64,000 nucleotides of DNA from Thiomonas sp. X19 (GTDB taxonomy: Bacteria; Pseudomonadota; Gammaproteobacteria; Burkholderiales; Burkholderiaceae_C): positions 2,822,064-2,886,063 of the forward strand of contig NZ_LT605203.1 in NCBI RefSeq assembly GCF_900089495.1, written 5' to 3'. Under the pieces are notes generated by a model. It saw only the letters and a program-made list of their open reading frames with translations, was not told the DNA's origin and made no database searches. The translations under genes were made by a program, and so were the position numbers. Position 1 is the first letter of the stretch; each line of letters begins with the position of its first letter. Below, in pieces: positions 9,148 to 25,919 of the stretch.

Positions 9148-12100
9148 GCACGCTCGCCCTGCGTGGACTGCGAGCGTGCGGATTGTGGCGACGGCCGATG
9201 GTCACGCCGGCACAGCCCGCGTGCTTCGCAGTGATCGCATAGGGGCGGCTCGCCAAGCGCAGGCATGGCCTGGCCTGTGCACAGCGCGCGCCAGTCGCGG
9301 CGCATCTGCGCCAACAGTTGCGCCGATTGCTCGCGCAAGTCATCAGGCGCCCATGGCAGTTCGGTCGCGGCATCGGTGTGCTCGGGATCGCGCCGTTCCG
9401 AGACCACCAGATAGCCGGCAGCGATGCGCGCAGGGCTGGCATCCGCAGGCTGTCGGGAGCCGGCATCCGGCGCATCGGCACCCAGCAGCAGCGCGTAACA
9501 CAACAGTTGGGTGTCTTCGGCGTAGCGTTTCATGCGCGACTTCAGCGCCTGCGGGTCGCCGGTCTTGTAGTCGAGGGCGTAACGCTCGGCACCCCGCCGG
9601 TCGATGCGGTCGATCCGGCCTTCGAGCCACAACGCGTCACCTTCGCTGGTCGCGTCGTCTGCCGGGTCGGCTTCGATGCCGATCACCCGACGCAGGCTCT
9701 GCTCCTCGCCCTGCGCCTCCCAGCCCCGCGCTCGCCAGGCCTGCAACCAGTCGAGATAGTTGTCGCGCACGGCGGGCCAGACGGCGGCAAAAGGCTCGGC
9801 CAGCGCGCCGGCGCTGCTCCAGGCTTCGGCCGCGATGCGGTCGAGCAAGTCACGATTGGTCGGCAAGTCCAGCCCCGGCTGCTGCTGGTGGAATTGCTCC
9901 AGGATGCGGTGCAGCGTGTTGCCGAAATCGCGCTTGGAGAAGTCGGGCAATAGATCTTCGTCCTCGGCCAGGCGCAGGATCCGGCGGGCGAAAAAGCGGT
10001 AAGGGCAGGCGCGCAAATCGGCGTAGGCGCTGGGTGACCAGCGGGAAGGAATGTCGGCCGGAGCCGCCGGGTGAGCCTGCGGCGCGGCTGCCTCGGTGGG
10101 AACTCGCTGCGGCTCGACTCCCAGTGTTTGCAAGTCAGCCATGGACAGCTCGGGCATGGCGGAAATATATGGCGCCTGGCCAAAACGGCCCATGGCCCAG
10201 CGCCACAATTCCAGCAAGGGACTGGGTCCTGGATGGTCGGGGCGTGGCGACGCTTCGAACACGACAAGGCACCGGCAACCGAGCACGAGTTTGACGGCCA
10301 GTTGAACCGCCTGGGTGCGACGCTCCCCACGGGTCGGCAGGCCCAACTGATTGCAGGCTTGGTCGCCCAACCCGCCCGGCGCATCCGGCCAGGCGGGGAG
10401 ATTGCCAGCATCCGCACCGGCCAGGATGCACAAGTCCCAGGGGCGCAGCAAGGCGTCGCGCAAGGCCAGCACGTGAACGGCCGGCTCGCCCTCGGCCGCA
10501 TCGGGCTCGGGACGAAACACGGCGGCTTCCAGTGTCAGGCGCAGCCAGGCGAGATAGTCGTTCTGCTGCAGATGGACGGCGTGGGCCGTGCTCGGGTCTT
10601 GCGCTTGCGCCTGCAGCAGAGCCAGGATTTGGGCTCCCGCAGCGTCCTGGCTCCAGGCCTGCGCCAAGCCCAGGCTGTGCAAGGTTTGCAACAAGGCATC
10701 GGCCCATCCTGCGACCGGGTGTTTGCCCGGTTTGCGCATGCGGCGCATGCATTCCCCAAGCCAGTCGAGCACGCGCTGGTGCCGCCCGGCCGCCGGGCTT
10801 TCTTGCTGCAAGGCCCAGGCGCGCCAGGCGCGTGCGTCGAGCAGGCGTGCGGCGCGCACATCCACCTCGATCGCCTCCAGTTCCTTCGCCTCCAGGCCTG
10901 CGGCAGCGGCGACGCCGGGCTGCTTGAGCAAGTCGAGCTTGGCATCGCTGCCGGCCTGCGCATCGAGCACTTCGAACACAGCTTCCAGGCTGGCCGCTGC
11001 GCGCGTGGTGGAGAGCAGCCAGCCAGCTTCGTCGCGCACCGGCAAACCAACGCGTGCGAGCAAGGCGTTCACGCGGCGCGCGAGGCGCCGGTCGAGCGCG
11101 ATCAGGGCCATGCGCGACTGCGGCAACGCTGCCCGTTGACGCAGGACCAGCCCGACGGTGGCCTGCGCCTGCTCTTCCAGCTTGCTGCCCGTACCACACA
11201 GCAAGCGCTGCGCCAACAAGCGCGCCATGCGCGGCGGCAAGGAACAGCTTGCTGCGCCGAGCGAAGCTGTGCGCTGCTGATCGCGCAAGTGGTTCGGCAA
11301 CTGCGTGCCGTTCGAATCTTCACCACGCGACAAGCTCGCGTGGGCCGCCGGAAAACAGCCGCTGGCACGCGCCAGCGCCGGGCCAAAACCCCGGCCGAAA
11401 CCGGCTTGCAGACACAGCAACGGCAAACCCCGCGCCTGTGCCAGCTGCATCAGGCGGCGCAGGCGCGGTTCTGGCTCCTCCGCCAGCACCAGCACCAGGG
11501 CGCCGCGCTGGGCCGCGCACCAGGCATCGAGTTGCGCGGCGTCGTTCCACCAGGCGGCGGCCGGCATCTCCTGCAAGGCCATGCGCAGCATCCAGCCGCC
11601 GTCATCCGGGCTGGATGCTGCCTCGGCGACGACGCCATGGTCGCTTGCCATGTGGTTTTCGGCTGACGCACCTGCTGTGATGGGCGCCATCTGGGCGAGT
11701 GGCGCCCATCGTTCGCGTAACTGCAAGACGTCGCGAGCCAGGGCCAGGCGGCTACCAAGCTGCGCGGCGGCGTAGGCCTTGGGCAAATGGCCCTCGGCCT
11801 GCCAGCGCTGGGCCAGGGCAAGGGCCTGCAGCTCGAGGTTCTCTGCCCCGCTCCCCGACGGACCTGCCTGTTGCAAGCGCTGAAGCGTCAGGATCTGGCT
11901 CAAGGTCAGCAACTGGGGCAGGACCGATGCAGTTGGAGCCAGGCCGAGCCAGGCGGAGCGGAACAGTCCTTGGTGCATCGCCTGGGGAAGTATGACGGTC
12001 AAATCAATCGACGAAATGCTGATCTGTCGCAACCACAACCCAATTTGGCGAGCCGCGTTCTGCCAGAAATGTGAATTCGGGGTTAAATAGAGGCCATTGG

Positions 12101-12179
12101 CCGGCTCTGGCCCGTCAATCGACTTGTGCAATGGCCGCGCCTCGCTGTCCGTGTCGGCGCCTTCTGATCTGGAATTCAT
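9144..12179 (-). CDS. addB: AddB-like PD-(D/E)XK nuclease subunit
   Basis: Partner of the AddA-like gene downstream. About 1011 residues; the N-terminal part is helicase-like but degenerate (no Walker A), starting around [10 protein letters not shown]. The C-terminal nuclease has GRIDRIDRR and YALDYKTGD (about 870). Four cysteines fit the AddB iron-sulphur staple: one in RACPYRFF (about 723) and three in [10 protein letters not shown] (about 975-985). The ATG at 12179 is the outermost plausible start; it abuts the trxA ATG back to back. The first 25 or so residues are not conserved-looking, so a later start such as a TTG about 17 codons in is possible. Confidence 0.85.
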   Translation of the reverse strand: MNSRSEGADTDSEARPLHKSIDGPEPANGLYLTPNSHFWQNAARQIGLWLRQISISSIDLTVILPQAMHQGLFRSAWLGLAPTASVLPQLLTLSQILTLQRLQQAGPSGSGAENLELQALALAQRWQAEGHLPKAYAAAQLGSRLALARDVLQLRERWAPLAQMAPITAGASAENHMASDHGVVAEAASSPDDGGWMLRMALQEMPAAAWWNDAAQLDAWCAAQRGALVLVLAEEPEPRLRRLMQLAQARGLPLLCLQAGFGRGFGPALARASGCFPAAHASLSRGEDSNGTQLPNHLRDQQRTASLGAASCSLPPRMARLLAQRLLCGTGSKLEEQAQATVGLVLRQRAALPQSRMALIALDRRLARRVNALLARVGLPVRDEAGWLLSTTRAAASLEAVFEVLDAQAGSDAKLDLLKQPGVAAAAGLEAKELEAIEVDVRAARLLDARAWRAWALQQESPAAGRHQRVLDWLGECMRRMRKPGKHPVAGWADALLQTLHSLGLAQAWSQDAAGAQILALLQAQAQDPSTAHAVHLQQNDYLAWLRLTLEAAVFRPEPDAAEGEPAVHVLALRDALLRPWDLCILAGADAGNLPAWPDAPGGLGDQACNQLGLPTRGERRTQAVQLAVKLVLGCRCLVVFEASPRPDHPGPSPLLELWRWAMGRFGQAPYISAMPELSMADLQTLGVEPQRVPTEAAAPQAHPAAPADIPSRWSPSAYADLRACPYRFFARRILRLAEDEDLLPDFSKRDFGNTLHRILEQFHQQQPGLDLPTNRDLLDRIAAEAWSSAGALAEPFAAVWPAVRDNYLDWLQAWRARGWEAQGEEQSLRRVIGIEADPADDATSEGDALWLEGRIDRIDRRGAERYALDYKTGDPQALKSRMKRYAEDTQLLCYALLLGADAPDAGSRQPADASPARIAAGYLVVSERRDPEHTDAATELPWAPDDLREQSAQLLAQMRRDWRALCTGQAMPALGEPPLCDHCEARGLCRRDHRPSPQSARSQSTQGERA

Positions 12180-12506
12180 ATGAGCGATCTCATCAAACAA
12201 ACAACCGACGCGTCTTTCGACATCGACGTTCTCAAATCCACGACCCCCGTGTTGATCGATTACTGGGCCGAATGGTGCGGCCCCTGCCGCATGGTGGCGC
12301 CCATCCTCGACGAAATCGCCGGTGAGTACCAGGGCCGCCTGAACATCATGAAAGTGAACGTGGATGAGAACCGTAGCATCCCGGCGAAATATGGCATCCG
12401 CGGCATTCCCACCTTGATGCTGTTCAAGAATGGTGAAGTGGCTGCGACCAAGGTTGGTGCCCTGTCGAAGTCACAACTGACAACCTTCCTGGACGCGAAT
12501 ATATAA
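12180..12506 (+). CDS. trxA: Thioredoxin 1
   Basis: Cytosolic disulphide reductase of 108 residues, normal family length. The active site WCGPC is at 32-36 (Cys33, Cys36), preceded by LIDYWAE, with the buried Asp27 and the cis-Pro loop GIRGIPT at about 73-79. It serves ribonucleotide reductase, PAPS reductase and methionine sulphoxide reductases. The first base of its ATG directly follows the first base of the divergent AddB-like start. A strong terminator follows 11 bases after the stop, then rho on the same strand, the usual trxA-rho neighbourhood. Confidence 0.97.
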   Translation: MSDLIKQTTDASFDIDVLKSTTPVLIDYWAEWCGPCRMVAPILDEIAGEYQGRLNIMKVNVDENRSIPAKYGIRGIPTLMLFKNGEVAATKVGALSKSQLTTFLDANI

Positions 12507-12517
12507 TTGCGTTTCAT

Positions 12518-12550
12518 GGCATGGGGCAGACATCTCTGCCCCATGCCTTT
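12518..12550 (+). terminator. Rho-independent terminator of trxA
   Basis: Perfect 13-base-pair stem: GGCATGGGGCAGA (12518-12530), loop CATC, TCTGCCCCATGCC (12535-12547), then TTT. It separates trxA from rho, so rho probably has its own promoter in 12551-12761. The U run is short. Confidence 0.8.
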
Positions 12551-12761
12551 GCAAGACGCGAGTAACCCGCATCCATTGGGTTGCTCCGGCGCTAAGAGCG
12601 CCCGATGCACCGTTTTCCGTGCTGCATCCCCCCAACTTTTTTTCTTCTAGCGTTGCCACGAGCGCCTGCACAGGGCCGATGATCGGAATCCGATTGTCAC
12701 GTCCCTGCCACACAGCCCCCGGTCCGGCGCACACCTCTCCCCTCTTGCCTCGCCCCCTGCC

Positions 12762-14024
<1,263 letters not shown>

Positions 14025-14076
14025 AGCATTTGCCGCCGGTCTTCAGCCCGACTCGTGTCCGCCGCGACGATCTGCT

Positions 14077-14105
14077 TTGGCATCAAGCCAAATTCATGAA
14101 ATAAT
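14077..14105 (+). promoter_or_regulatory. Sigma-70 promoter of rpmE
   Basis: TTGGCA (14077-14082) and AATAAT (14100-14105), each one base from consensus, with the ideal 17-base spacer. Transcription would start about 14112, giving a leader of roughly 75 bases before the L31 start codon. Confidence 0.65.
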
Positions 14106-14187
14106 TGCGCTTTTGGTTAAGTACAGCGGACACGCATCCTCCTTTGTTGTCTGCGCTGCGGCTGACCTCACTTTTGGACCCACCCCC

Positions 14188-14454
14188 ATGAAACCTGGAA
14201 TCCACCCCGCATACCGCGACGTCTGCTTCGTCGATCTGTCGAACGGCAGCAAGTTCGTCATCCCCTCCACCGCGCAAACCCGCGAAACCGTGAAGATGGA
14301 CGACGGCCGTGAATTGCCGCTGTTCAAGCTCGACACCTCGTCCGAGTCGCACCCTTTCTACACCGGCACGCAAAAGAGCGTCGACGCCCTGGGTGGTCGC
14401 GTGGACAAGTTCCGTCAAAAATTCGCGCGTGCGGCTGCCGCCGCGAAGAAGTAA
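14188..14454 (+). CDS. rpmE2: 50S ribosomal protein L31, type B
   Basis: 88 residues, [17 protein letters not shown] onwards, with [10 protein letters not shown] and [10 protein letters not shown]. Only one Cys is present, so the four-Cys zinc site of type A L31 is missing; this is the zinc-independent B type. The ATG at 14188 gives the family start; an open frame continues upstream without homology. A convincing promoter lies 80-110 bases upstream and a strong terminator follows, so it is a single-gene unit. No obvious Zur-type palindrome was seen upstream, so it is probably the housekeeping L31 rather than a zinc-starvation spare. Confidence 0.93.
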   Translation: MKPGIHPAYRDVCFVDLSNGSKFVIPSTAQTRETVKMDDGRELPLFKLDTSSESHPFYTGTQKSVDALGGRVDKFRQKFARAAAAAKK

Positions 14455-14507
14455 ACCTTCGACACGCTGCTGACGGGTCGCATGGCGACGCGTTGCGCAT
14501 CCACGAA

Positions 14508-14533
14508 ACGGGCAGCCTGGCTGCCCGTTTTTA
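14508..14533 (+). terminator. Rho-independent terminator of rpmE
   Basis: Stem ACGGGCAGC (14508-14516), loop CTG, GCTGCCCGT (14520-14528), then a T-rich run TTTTATT. Classic intrinsic terminator. Confidence 0.88.
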
Positions 14534-14573
14534 TTGAGCAAACTCGCCAACAACGCCTTTCCTGGCCAGGACC

Positions 14574-16400
14574 ATGAGCTCGCCCAACACCACCCCAGGC
14601 CAGGGGAAATCGCCAGCACGCCCCGTGGTCTCGGCCGAAGCCGTCGCCAGACTGCCGCGCTGGCCGCTGTGGCTGTTGTGCGCGGCTTACGTGCTGCCGG
14701 GTTTCGTCGGCCGCGACCCCTGGAAAGGGGACGGCCTGAGTTTCGGCGTGATGTGGCAAATCGCGCAGGGCCAATCGAGTTGGCTGGCACCCAGCCTCTA
14801 TGGCCAGCCTGTCGGCGGTGGCTGGCTCCCCTACTGGCTGGGGGCCGCCAGCATTCGCGGCCTCGGGCCGTGGATCGGCACCATTGCCGCCAGCCGCCTG
14901 CCTTTCATCATTCTGCTTGGCCTCGTCTTGGTGCAAACCTGGTACGCCGCCTATCATTTCGCGCAACGCGAGGCGGCACAACCGGTCCAGCCTGCTTTTG
15001 CCGCGGCCATTTCCAGGCGCAACTATGCCCGCGCCATGGCCGACGGTGCTTTGCTCAGCCTCGTGGCCTGCCTGGGCCTGCTGGCCCGGGGCCACGAAAC
15101 CATTCCCGAACTGGTGCAACTCACCGGCTTCACCGGGGGGATGTTGGCTCTTTCACTCCTGCCCACCCGGGCGGTTTTGGCCTCCGTGGCCCTGTTCTTC
15201 GGTTTGCTATCGCTCGCGGCAAGCGGAGCACCCTGGCTCGCCCTGCTCACGACGCTGACCGTCACCTTGCTCATGCTGAAGCTGGGCTCGCGCAAGGAAA
15301 ACCTGGAAGTTCTTCGTAACCCTCTCGCAGCCACTGCACAGCAGGCTCCTGAACCCGGTCTCAAACAGTGGCCCATCCTTGGTTTCGCCCTGGCCTGCGG
15401 TGCGACTTTCGCGCTCGGCGTCCTGGTTTTGCTACACGGACAATCCGTGGCGCACTGGCCCAGCATGGCGGCCTTCCAGCATTTTCTCGGCACCTTCGCC
15501 TGGTTCGTCTGGCCAGCGTGGCCGCTGGCTGCATGGGCCGTGTGGCGTTGGCGCGAATCGCTCGGGGAATGGCATGTGCTCGCGCCGCTGGCACTGCTGG
15601 TGCTGGCCACCCTTGCCGCCTTGCTGGCCCCGGGCAATGCGGCAACGCTGGTACTGGTTCTGCCACCGGCGGCAGCGCTGGCGGCTCTCGCCTTGCCGGT
15701 GATGCGCCGTGGCAGCATGGCGGCGTTGGACTGGTTCTCGCTCATGTTTTTCAGCTTGCTCGCCCTTGTGGTCTGGGTCTTGTGGCTGGCCATGCTCACA
15801 GGGTTTCCCGCCAAGCCGGCTGCCAATATCGCCCGGCTCGCCCCAGGCTTCATCGCCCATTTTTCCTGGCTGCCAGCCTTGCTGGCTCTGCTCGCCACGG
15901 CGGGCTGGGCTGCTCTGGTGGCATGGCGCGCCGGGCGGCACCGCCATCCGCTTTGGAAAGGCATGGTGCTGTCCGCCGGAGGCGTGACCCTGGTGTGGGT
16001 CCTGGTGGGGTTGCTCTGGCTGCCGGTGCTGAACTACGCCAGCACCTACCGCCCACTCGGCGCGCAACTGGCAAGCCGGTTGCGCGCCGAGCATCAGCCT
16101 GGCCTGCCTGCTCCTTGTGTGCAAACCCTGGGCTTGAGTTTGCCGCAGCAAGCGCTGATGGGCTATTTCAGTCGTGTAGCCCTCGTTCCGGGCCTGCGCG
16201 GTGGCCGCTGCCCCTACGTCCTCATCGCACCGCCAGCGCACAACGCACCAGCCTCGGACACACGCCCCATGGCGGCCAACGCACAGGCCGAGCAACAGAC
16301 GCTGCGACGGGCCGAACGGGGCGTGCTGGTGTGGAGCGGGCACCGCCCCGGCGAACCTGACGAGCGCTTGAACCTGTACCGCAGATCGAGCGCCGAATGA
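14574..16400 (+). CDS. ArnT-like (GT39/GT83-type) polytopic membrane glycosyltransferase
   Basis: 608 residues with a hydrophobic profile of about 11-13 membrane spans. Near the N-terminus, just after the first span, the motif GRDPWKGDG (46-54) is of the kind found after TM1 of PMT/ArnT-type lipid-linked sugar transferases, where an acidic residue is catalytic. A soluble C-terminal part (about 490-608) contains the short stretch ERLNLYRR. Such enzymes move a sugar from an undecaprenyl carrier to lipid A, glycan or protein on the periplasmic face. The acceptor cannot be told. The stop overlaps the next start by four bases (ATGA), coupling it to a MATE exporter. Confidence 0.65.
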   Translation: MSSPNTTPGQGKSPARPVVSAEAVARLPRWPLWLLCAAYVLPGFVGRDPWKGDGLSFGVMWQIAQGQSSWLAPSLYGQPVGGGWLPYWLGAASIRGLGPWIGTIAASRLPFIILLGLVLVQTWYAAYHFAQREAAQPVQPAFAAAISRRNYARAMADGALLSLVACLGLLARGHETIPELVQLTGFTGGMLALSLLPTRAVLASVALFFGLLSLAASGAPWLALLTTLTVTLLMLKLGSRKENLEVLRNPLAATAQQAPEPGLKQWPILGFALACGATFALGVLVLLHGQSVAHWPSMAAFQHFLGTFAWFVWPAWPLAAWAVWRWRESLGEWHVLAPLALLVLATLAALLAPGNAATLVLVLPPAAALAALALPVMRRGSMAALDWFSLMFFSLLALVVWVLWLAMLTGFPAKPAANIARLAPGFIAHFSWLPALLALLATAGWAALVAWRAGRHRHPLWKGMVLSAGGVTLVWVLVGLLWLPVLNYASTYRPLGAQLASRLRAEHQPGLPAPCVQTLGLSLPQQALMGYFSRVALVPGLRGGRCPYVLIAPPAHNAPASDTRPMAANAQAEQQTLRRAERGVLVWSGHRPGEPDERLNLYRRSSAE

Positions 16401-17746
16401 AGGCGGTTGTGCCGCTGCTGCGGCTGACTGCGGGCGTGCTGATGGGCCAGCTCGCCATCATTGGTTTCGGCGTTGCCGATACGGTCATGCTCGGCCGCTA
16501 TGCCAACACCGCCAACCTGGCGACCTTGTCGCTCGGGCAGGCCATCTACATCACCCTGTATGTCGCGCTTTCGGGCGTCACCCAGGCCTTGCTTCCGGCG
16601 CTGGGCCGAGCGTATGGAGCGGGGTCGCCGCAGCAGGTCGGCTCGGCCTTTCGCCAGGGACTGTGGCTGTCCGCCGGGCTTTGCCTCGCGGGCATGGTGC
16701 TGCTGCTGTGGCCCGACCCCCTGCTGTCCTTGACCGGGCAGTCGCACGACCCCGCGGTCGATCGCTATCTGCGAATCCTGGCGCTGGGCCTGCCCGCGGC
16801 GCTGATGTTTCGCATCCACGCCGCCCTCAGTCAGGCGATCTCCAGGCCCATGCTCGTCACCCTGCTGCAACTCGGCGGGCTGCTGCTGAAGCTCGCGTTC
16901 AACGCCCTTTTCCTGCTGCCCGCCAGCTTTGGCCTGCATGCCTTGCCGGCCCTCGGGGCCACCGGTTGCGCCCTGGCAACCGTCATCACCCAATGGCTGC
17001 TGCTCGGCATTGCCCTGCTGCAACATCGCCACAGCCGCGTGCTGCGGCCGTTCGAGGCCTTGCGACATTGGGAATGGCCCTCATGGGCGCAACAAGGCCC
17101 GTTGTTGCGCCTGGGTGGCCCCATCGGCCTGAGCCTGCTGGTGGAAGTTTCGGCCTTCACGTTCATGGCGCTGTTCATTGCGCGCATGGGCGACACCGAA
17201 CTGGCGGGACATCAGATCGCGGCCAATTTCGCCACCGTGCTGTACATGTTGCCGCTGTCGGTCTCCATCGCCGCCGGCTCCCTGGTGGCGCAGCAACTGG
17301 GGGCCGGTCATGAGGCCGCGGCGCGGCACGCGGCCTGGGGTGGCGTGGGGCTGGCGGCGCTGTTGTCGATGAGCCTGGGCGCCGTGGTCTGGTTCGAGCG
17401 CGCGAGCATCGTGGCCTGGTACACGCCGGATGCGGCGGTGCAGGCTGTGGCCTATCACCTCTTCCTCTTCATCGCTGCTTACCAGTTGTTCGACGCGGTG
17501 CAGGCTTGCAGCGCCTTCGTGCTGCGCTCGTATCACATCGCGGTGCTGCCCAGTGCTCTCTATGCCCTGTCGTTGTGGGGGGTGGGTCTGGGCGGTGGCT
17601 ATGGGCTGGCGTTCAACACCCTGGGGTTCAGCCCGCCGGCGCTGCAAGGCGCGGCTGGTTTCTGGATGGGGAATACGACCGGGCTGGCCTTGGCGGCAGG
17701 CAGCTTTGCCTGGCTGTTGTGGCGTACGGCGCGCAAGCCGTCGTGA
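16397..17746 (+). CDS. MATE family efflux transporter
   Basis: 449 residues, 12 predicted membrane spans in two six-helix halves. The start (LTAGVLMGQLAIIGFGVADTVMLG) and the second-half repeat (LGGPIGLSLLVEVSAFTFMALFIARMG, both given only in part here) are typical of the NorM/DinF branch, which expels cationic drugs or metabolites using a Na+ or H+ gradient. The start overlaps the glycosyltransferase stop by ATGA, so the two are co-translated. The gene converges on the ABC-F gene with 65 bases between stops and no clear terminator. Confidence 0.88.
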   Translation: MKAVVPLLRLTAGVLMGQLAIIGFGVADTVMLGRYANTANLATLSLGQAIYITLYVALSGVTQALLPALGRAYGAGSPQQVGSAFRQGLWLSAGLCLAGMVLLLWPDPLLSLTGQSHDPAVDRYLRILALGLPAALMFRIHAALSQAISRPMLVTLLQLGGLLLKLAFNALFLLPASFGLHALPALGATGCALATVITQWLLLGIALLQHRHSRVLRPFEALRHWEWPSWAQQGPLLRLGGPIGLSLLVEVSAFTFMALFIARMGDTELAGHQIAANFATVLYMLPLSVSIAAGSLVAQQLGAGHEAAARHAAWGGVGLAALLSMSLGAVVWFERASIVAWYTPDAAVQAVAYHLFLFIAAYQLFDAVQACSAFVLRSYHIAVLPSALYALSLWGVGLGGGYGLAFNTLGFSPPALQGAAGFWMGNTTGLALAAGSFAWLLWRTARKPS

Positions 17747-17811
17747 CGCCTGCGGCGCCAGGCTGCGACCTCATCACGCTTTCAAGTCTGCCATCTTGCC
17801 CCGTTTCCACC

Positions 17812-23042
<5,231 letters not shown>

Positions 23043-23095
23043 GTCTTTCTCCCCCTGGTTGGTGGTGCGCGGCAGCGCCGGGTCGGCCTTGCGGC

Positions 23096-23917
23096 TCAGT
23101 CGCGCAGCAATTCGTTGATGGCCGTCTTGGCGCGGGTCTGGGCATCCACGCGCTTGACGATGACGGCGCAATACAGGCTGTATTTGCCGTCGGCGCTCGG
23201 CAGGTTGCCCGACACCACGACCGAGCCCTCGGGAATGCGGCCGTAATGCACCTCGCCGGTGGCGCGGTCGTAGATTTTGGTGGACTTGCCGATATACACG
23301 CCCATGGAGATGACGCAGTTGTCTTCAACGATGACGCCTTCCACCACTTCCGAGCGCGCCCCGATGAAGCAGTTGTCGCCGATGATGGTGGGGTTGGCCT
23401 GCACCGGCTCCAGCACGCCGCCGATGCCGACGCCGCCCGACAGATGCACGTTCTTGCCGATCTGCGCGCACGAGCCGACGGTGGACCAGGTATCGACCAT
23501 GGTGCCGCTGTCCACATAGGCGCCGATGTTGACGTAGGACGGCATCAGCACCACGCCGGGCGCCAGATAGCTGCCATGCCGCGCCACGGCCGGCGGCACC
23601 ACGCGCACGCCGGCTGCGCGCATCTCCTCTTCACCCAGGCGGCTGAATTTGATTTGCACCTTGTCGAAAAAATGCAGGTCGCCGCAGCGCATCATGGTGT
23701 TGTCGGTGAGGCGAAAACTCAGCAGCACGGCCTTCTTCAGCCATTGGTGCGTCACCCATTCGCCTTCGACTTTCTGAGCCACGCGCAAACGCCCGGCGTT
23801 GAGTTCGTCGAGCACATGCTCGACCGCCTGACGCAGTTCAGCCGGCGCTGCGGCGGGACTCAGTTGGGCGCGGTTGTCCCAAGCCTGATCAATGAGGGTC
23901 TGGAGTTGTGTGGTCAT
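23096..23917 (-). CDS. dapD: Tetrahydrodipicolinate N-succinyltransferase
   Basis: Left-handed beta-helix acyltransferase that succinylates tetrahydrodipicolinate, the first committed step of the succinylase branch of lysine synthesis. 273 residues. Hexapeptide repeats run through the middle ([38 protein letters not shown]), with [14 protein letters not shown] and the C-terminal [16 protein letters not shown] segment of the family. The start at 23917 ([16 protein letters not shown]) is the standard one. It follows dapC with 39 bases between. Confidence 0.97.
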   Translation of the reverse strand: MTTQLQTLIDQAWDNRAQLSPAAAPAELRQAVEHVLDELNAGRLRVAQKVEGEWVTHQWLKKAVLLSFRLTDNTMMRCGDLHFFDKVQIKFSRLGEEEMRAAGVRVVPPAVARHGSYLAPGVVLMPSYVNIGAYVDSGTMVDTWSTVGSCAQIGKNVHLSGGVGIGGVLEPVQANPTIIGDNCFIGARSEVVEGVIVEDNCVISMGVYIGKSTKIYDRATGEVHYGRIPEGSVVVSGNLPSADGKYSLYCAVIVKRVDAQTRAKTAINELLRD

Positions 23918-23956
23918 GGTGTGGATGGCTGGGGCTGGCAAGACTGGAAGCAACAC

Positions 23957-25144
23957 TCAAAGGCTGCGGGCGTAGGCGGCGATGCGCTCGGCGGCTTCGA
24001 CGCAGGCGTCGATTTCAGCCACCAGGGCCAGGCGGATGCGCCGGCTGCCCGGATTGTGGCCGTCCTGCTCGCGGGCCAGAAGGCTGCCGGGCAAAACCGT
24101 GCAATTGTAGTTTTGGAGCAAGCCGATGGCGAATTCGACATCGTCGTTCGGCGTCTTGGCCCACAGATAAAAACCGGCGTCGGGCTGACGCACATCCAGC
24201 ACGGGCTGCAGGATGGGTAAAACCCGGGCGAACTTGTCGCGATACAGGCGCCGGTTTGCCTGCACATGCACCTCATCGTTCCATGCGGCGATGCTGGCCG
24301 CCTGCACTGCCGGCCCCATGGCGCTGCCGTGGTAGGTGCGGTATTGCAGAAAGGCCTTGAGAATATGGGCGTCGCCGGCGACGAAACCGGAGCGCAGCCC
24401 AGGCACGTTGGAGCGCTTGGACAGCGAGGTGAACATCACCAGCCGGCGAAAATCGGTGCGGCCCAGTTGCACCGCGGCTTCCAGCCCGCCCAGAGGCGCT
24501 GCATCGCCGAACCAGATTTCGGAGTAGCACTCGTCGCTGGCAATGACGAAACCATGCCGGTCGGACAGCGCGAACAAACGCTCCCATTCCTCCAGGGGCA
24601 TGACGGCCCCGGTAGGGTTGCCCGGGGAGCAGACATACAGCAGCTGGGTGCGTTGCCACACCTGCTCGGGCACGGCGTCCCAGTTCACCGCGAAATTGCG
24701 CGCCGCATCCACCGGGGCGAAATGGCAATGCGCCCCGGCCAGCAGCGCCGCGCCCTCGTAAATTTGGTAAAAGGGATTGGGGCTGACCACGGTGGCTTGC
24801 TCCCGCGCAGGGTCCAGCACCACCTGCGCCAGCGCGAACAGCGCCTCGCGCGAACCATTCACCGGCAGCACCTGCGTGGCAGCGTCGAGCGCCGCGCCAT
24901 AGCGCCGGCTGGCCCAGGCTGCGCAAGCCTGGCGCAATTCCGCGCTGCCAGCCGTGGCCGGGTAGTGCGCCAGGCCGTCCAGATGATCGACCAGGGCCTG
25001 CTTGATGAGGTCCGGCGTTGGATGCCGGGGCTCGCCGATGCCGAGACTGATGGGCGCGTAAGCAGGATTGGGACGTACGCCCGCCGTCAAGGCGCGCAGT
25101 TTCTCGAAGGGATAGGGCTGGAGTCGGCTGAGCAGGGGATTCAC
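23957..25144 (-). CDS. dapC: Succinyldiaminopimelate transaminase
   Basis: PLP fold-type I aminotransferase of 395 residues that makes N-succinyl-LL-diaminopimelate. The internal aldimine Lys is Lys243 in TSLSKRSNVPGLR, the betaproteobacterial DapC sequence; NPTGAVMPL, ASDECYSEIWF and the C-terminal RRIRLALV (with the carboxylate-binding Arg) are also visible. It is the first gene of the minus-strand run dapC-dapD-pilU-dapE-prmB-ABC-F, so the promoter should lie in 25145-25322, shared with the divergent sigma factor gene. Confidence 0.93.
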   Translation of the reverse strand: MNPLLSRLQPYPFEKLRALTAGVRPNPAYAPISLGIGEPRHPTPDLIKQALVDHLDGLAHYPATAGSAELRQACAAWASRRYGAALDAATQVLPVNGSREALFALAQVVLDPAREQATVVSPNPFYQIYEGAALLAGAHCHFAPVDAARNFAVNWDAVPEQVWQRTQLLYVCSPGNPTGAVMPLEEWERLFALSDRHGFVIASDECYSEIWFGDAAPLGGLEAAVQLGRTDFRRLVMFTSLSKRSNVPGLRSGFVAGDAHILKAFLQYRTYHGSAMGPAVQAASIAAWNDEVHVQANRRLYRDKFARVLPILQPVLDVRQPDAGFYLWAKTPNDDVEFAIGLLQNYNCTVLPGSLLAREQDGHNPGSRRIRLALVAEIDACVEAAERIAAYARSL

Positions 25145-25322
25145 GGCGGCAAGTCAGAGTGATTGCCCATTCTAGGGAGGCCGGCCGGGTCAGGAGTTCG
25201 GATTCAGCGCCGGCAAATTGTTACAAAAAAACTTGCGCATGCTGTCCTGAAAAGCCGCCCATTTCGCGTTGTTGCAGCGAGGAAACCGCGTTGAATCGTC
25301 CGCAGCCACCGCACACTATGCT

Positions 25323-25919
25323 ATGTCACATGCATTCACACTTACGCTTGACGACGTGAGCCAGGAACCTGCGCTCGACCGCTTCTGCCTGGAGGTGCGC
25401 CCGCGCGCGCTGCGGCTGGCGCTGCTGGAAACGGCGGGCAATTCGCATTTGGCCGCCGACTTGGTGCAGGACAGCCTGGCCAAACTGGTGAGCAATTACC
25501 GTGACAAACCTGCCGAGGAATGGGCACCGCTGTTCTACAGCATTCTGCGCAACCGCATCACCGACTGGCACCGGCGCAAGAAAATCGAGAAGGTGTTCGA
25601 TTTTTTCTTTGCCAGCGACGATGACGATGAAAGCGCGCCGGCACCGTGGGAAAGCCTGGCCGACCCAGGCCCGGGCCCTGACCACCAACTCGGCAACCTG
25701 CAGCTTGCCGGTCGGATTGCCGACGCCATCGGCAAGCTCAGCGCGCGCCAGCGCGAGGCTTTCATGTTGCGCGAGATGGAGGGCCTGTCGATCGCCGACA
25801 CGGCAAAAGCCATGCATGTGAGCGAAGGCAGCGTGAAAACCCATCACTTACGCGCCCTGACCCGCCTGCGCAATGTGCTGCAGAGTGATAATCCATTAAC
25901 CGGGGGAATTTCATCGTGA
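25323..25919 (+). CDS. ECF-type RNA polymerase sigma factor
   Basis: 198 residues. Region 2 spans about 20-85 (RPRALRLALLETAGN, LAADLVQDSLAKLV, NRITDWHRRKK), an acidic linker DDDDESAP follows, then region 4 (about 135-190: LSARQREAFMLREMEGLSIADTAKAM, then a helix-turn-helix ending SVKTHHLRALTRLR). No sigma 3 region. The ATG at 25323 gives the family-like start; another ATG lies five bases upstream out of frame. Its stop overlaps the start of the next gene (GTGA), a probable membrane-bound regulator, which is the usual sigma/anti-sigma layout. Group and signal are not known. Confidence 0.88.
   Translation: MSHAFTLTLDDVSQEPALDRFCLEVRPRALRLALLETAGNSHLAADLVQDSLAKLVSNYRDKPAEEWAPLFYSILRNRITDWHRRKKIEKVFDFFFASDDDDESAPAPWESLADPGPGPDHQLGNLQLAGRIADAIGKLSARQREAFMLREMEGLSIADTAKAMHVSEGSVKTHHLRALTRLRNVLQSDNPLTGGISS

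Noticed and set aside
5623..9234. Very long plus-strand open frame across the AddA-like gene
   Set aside because: It is antisense to a gene with clear helicase and nuclease motifs; its own translation has no domain and is Arg/Gly/His/Gln-rich, an effect of high GC at third codon positions.
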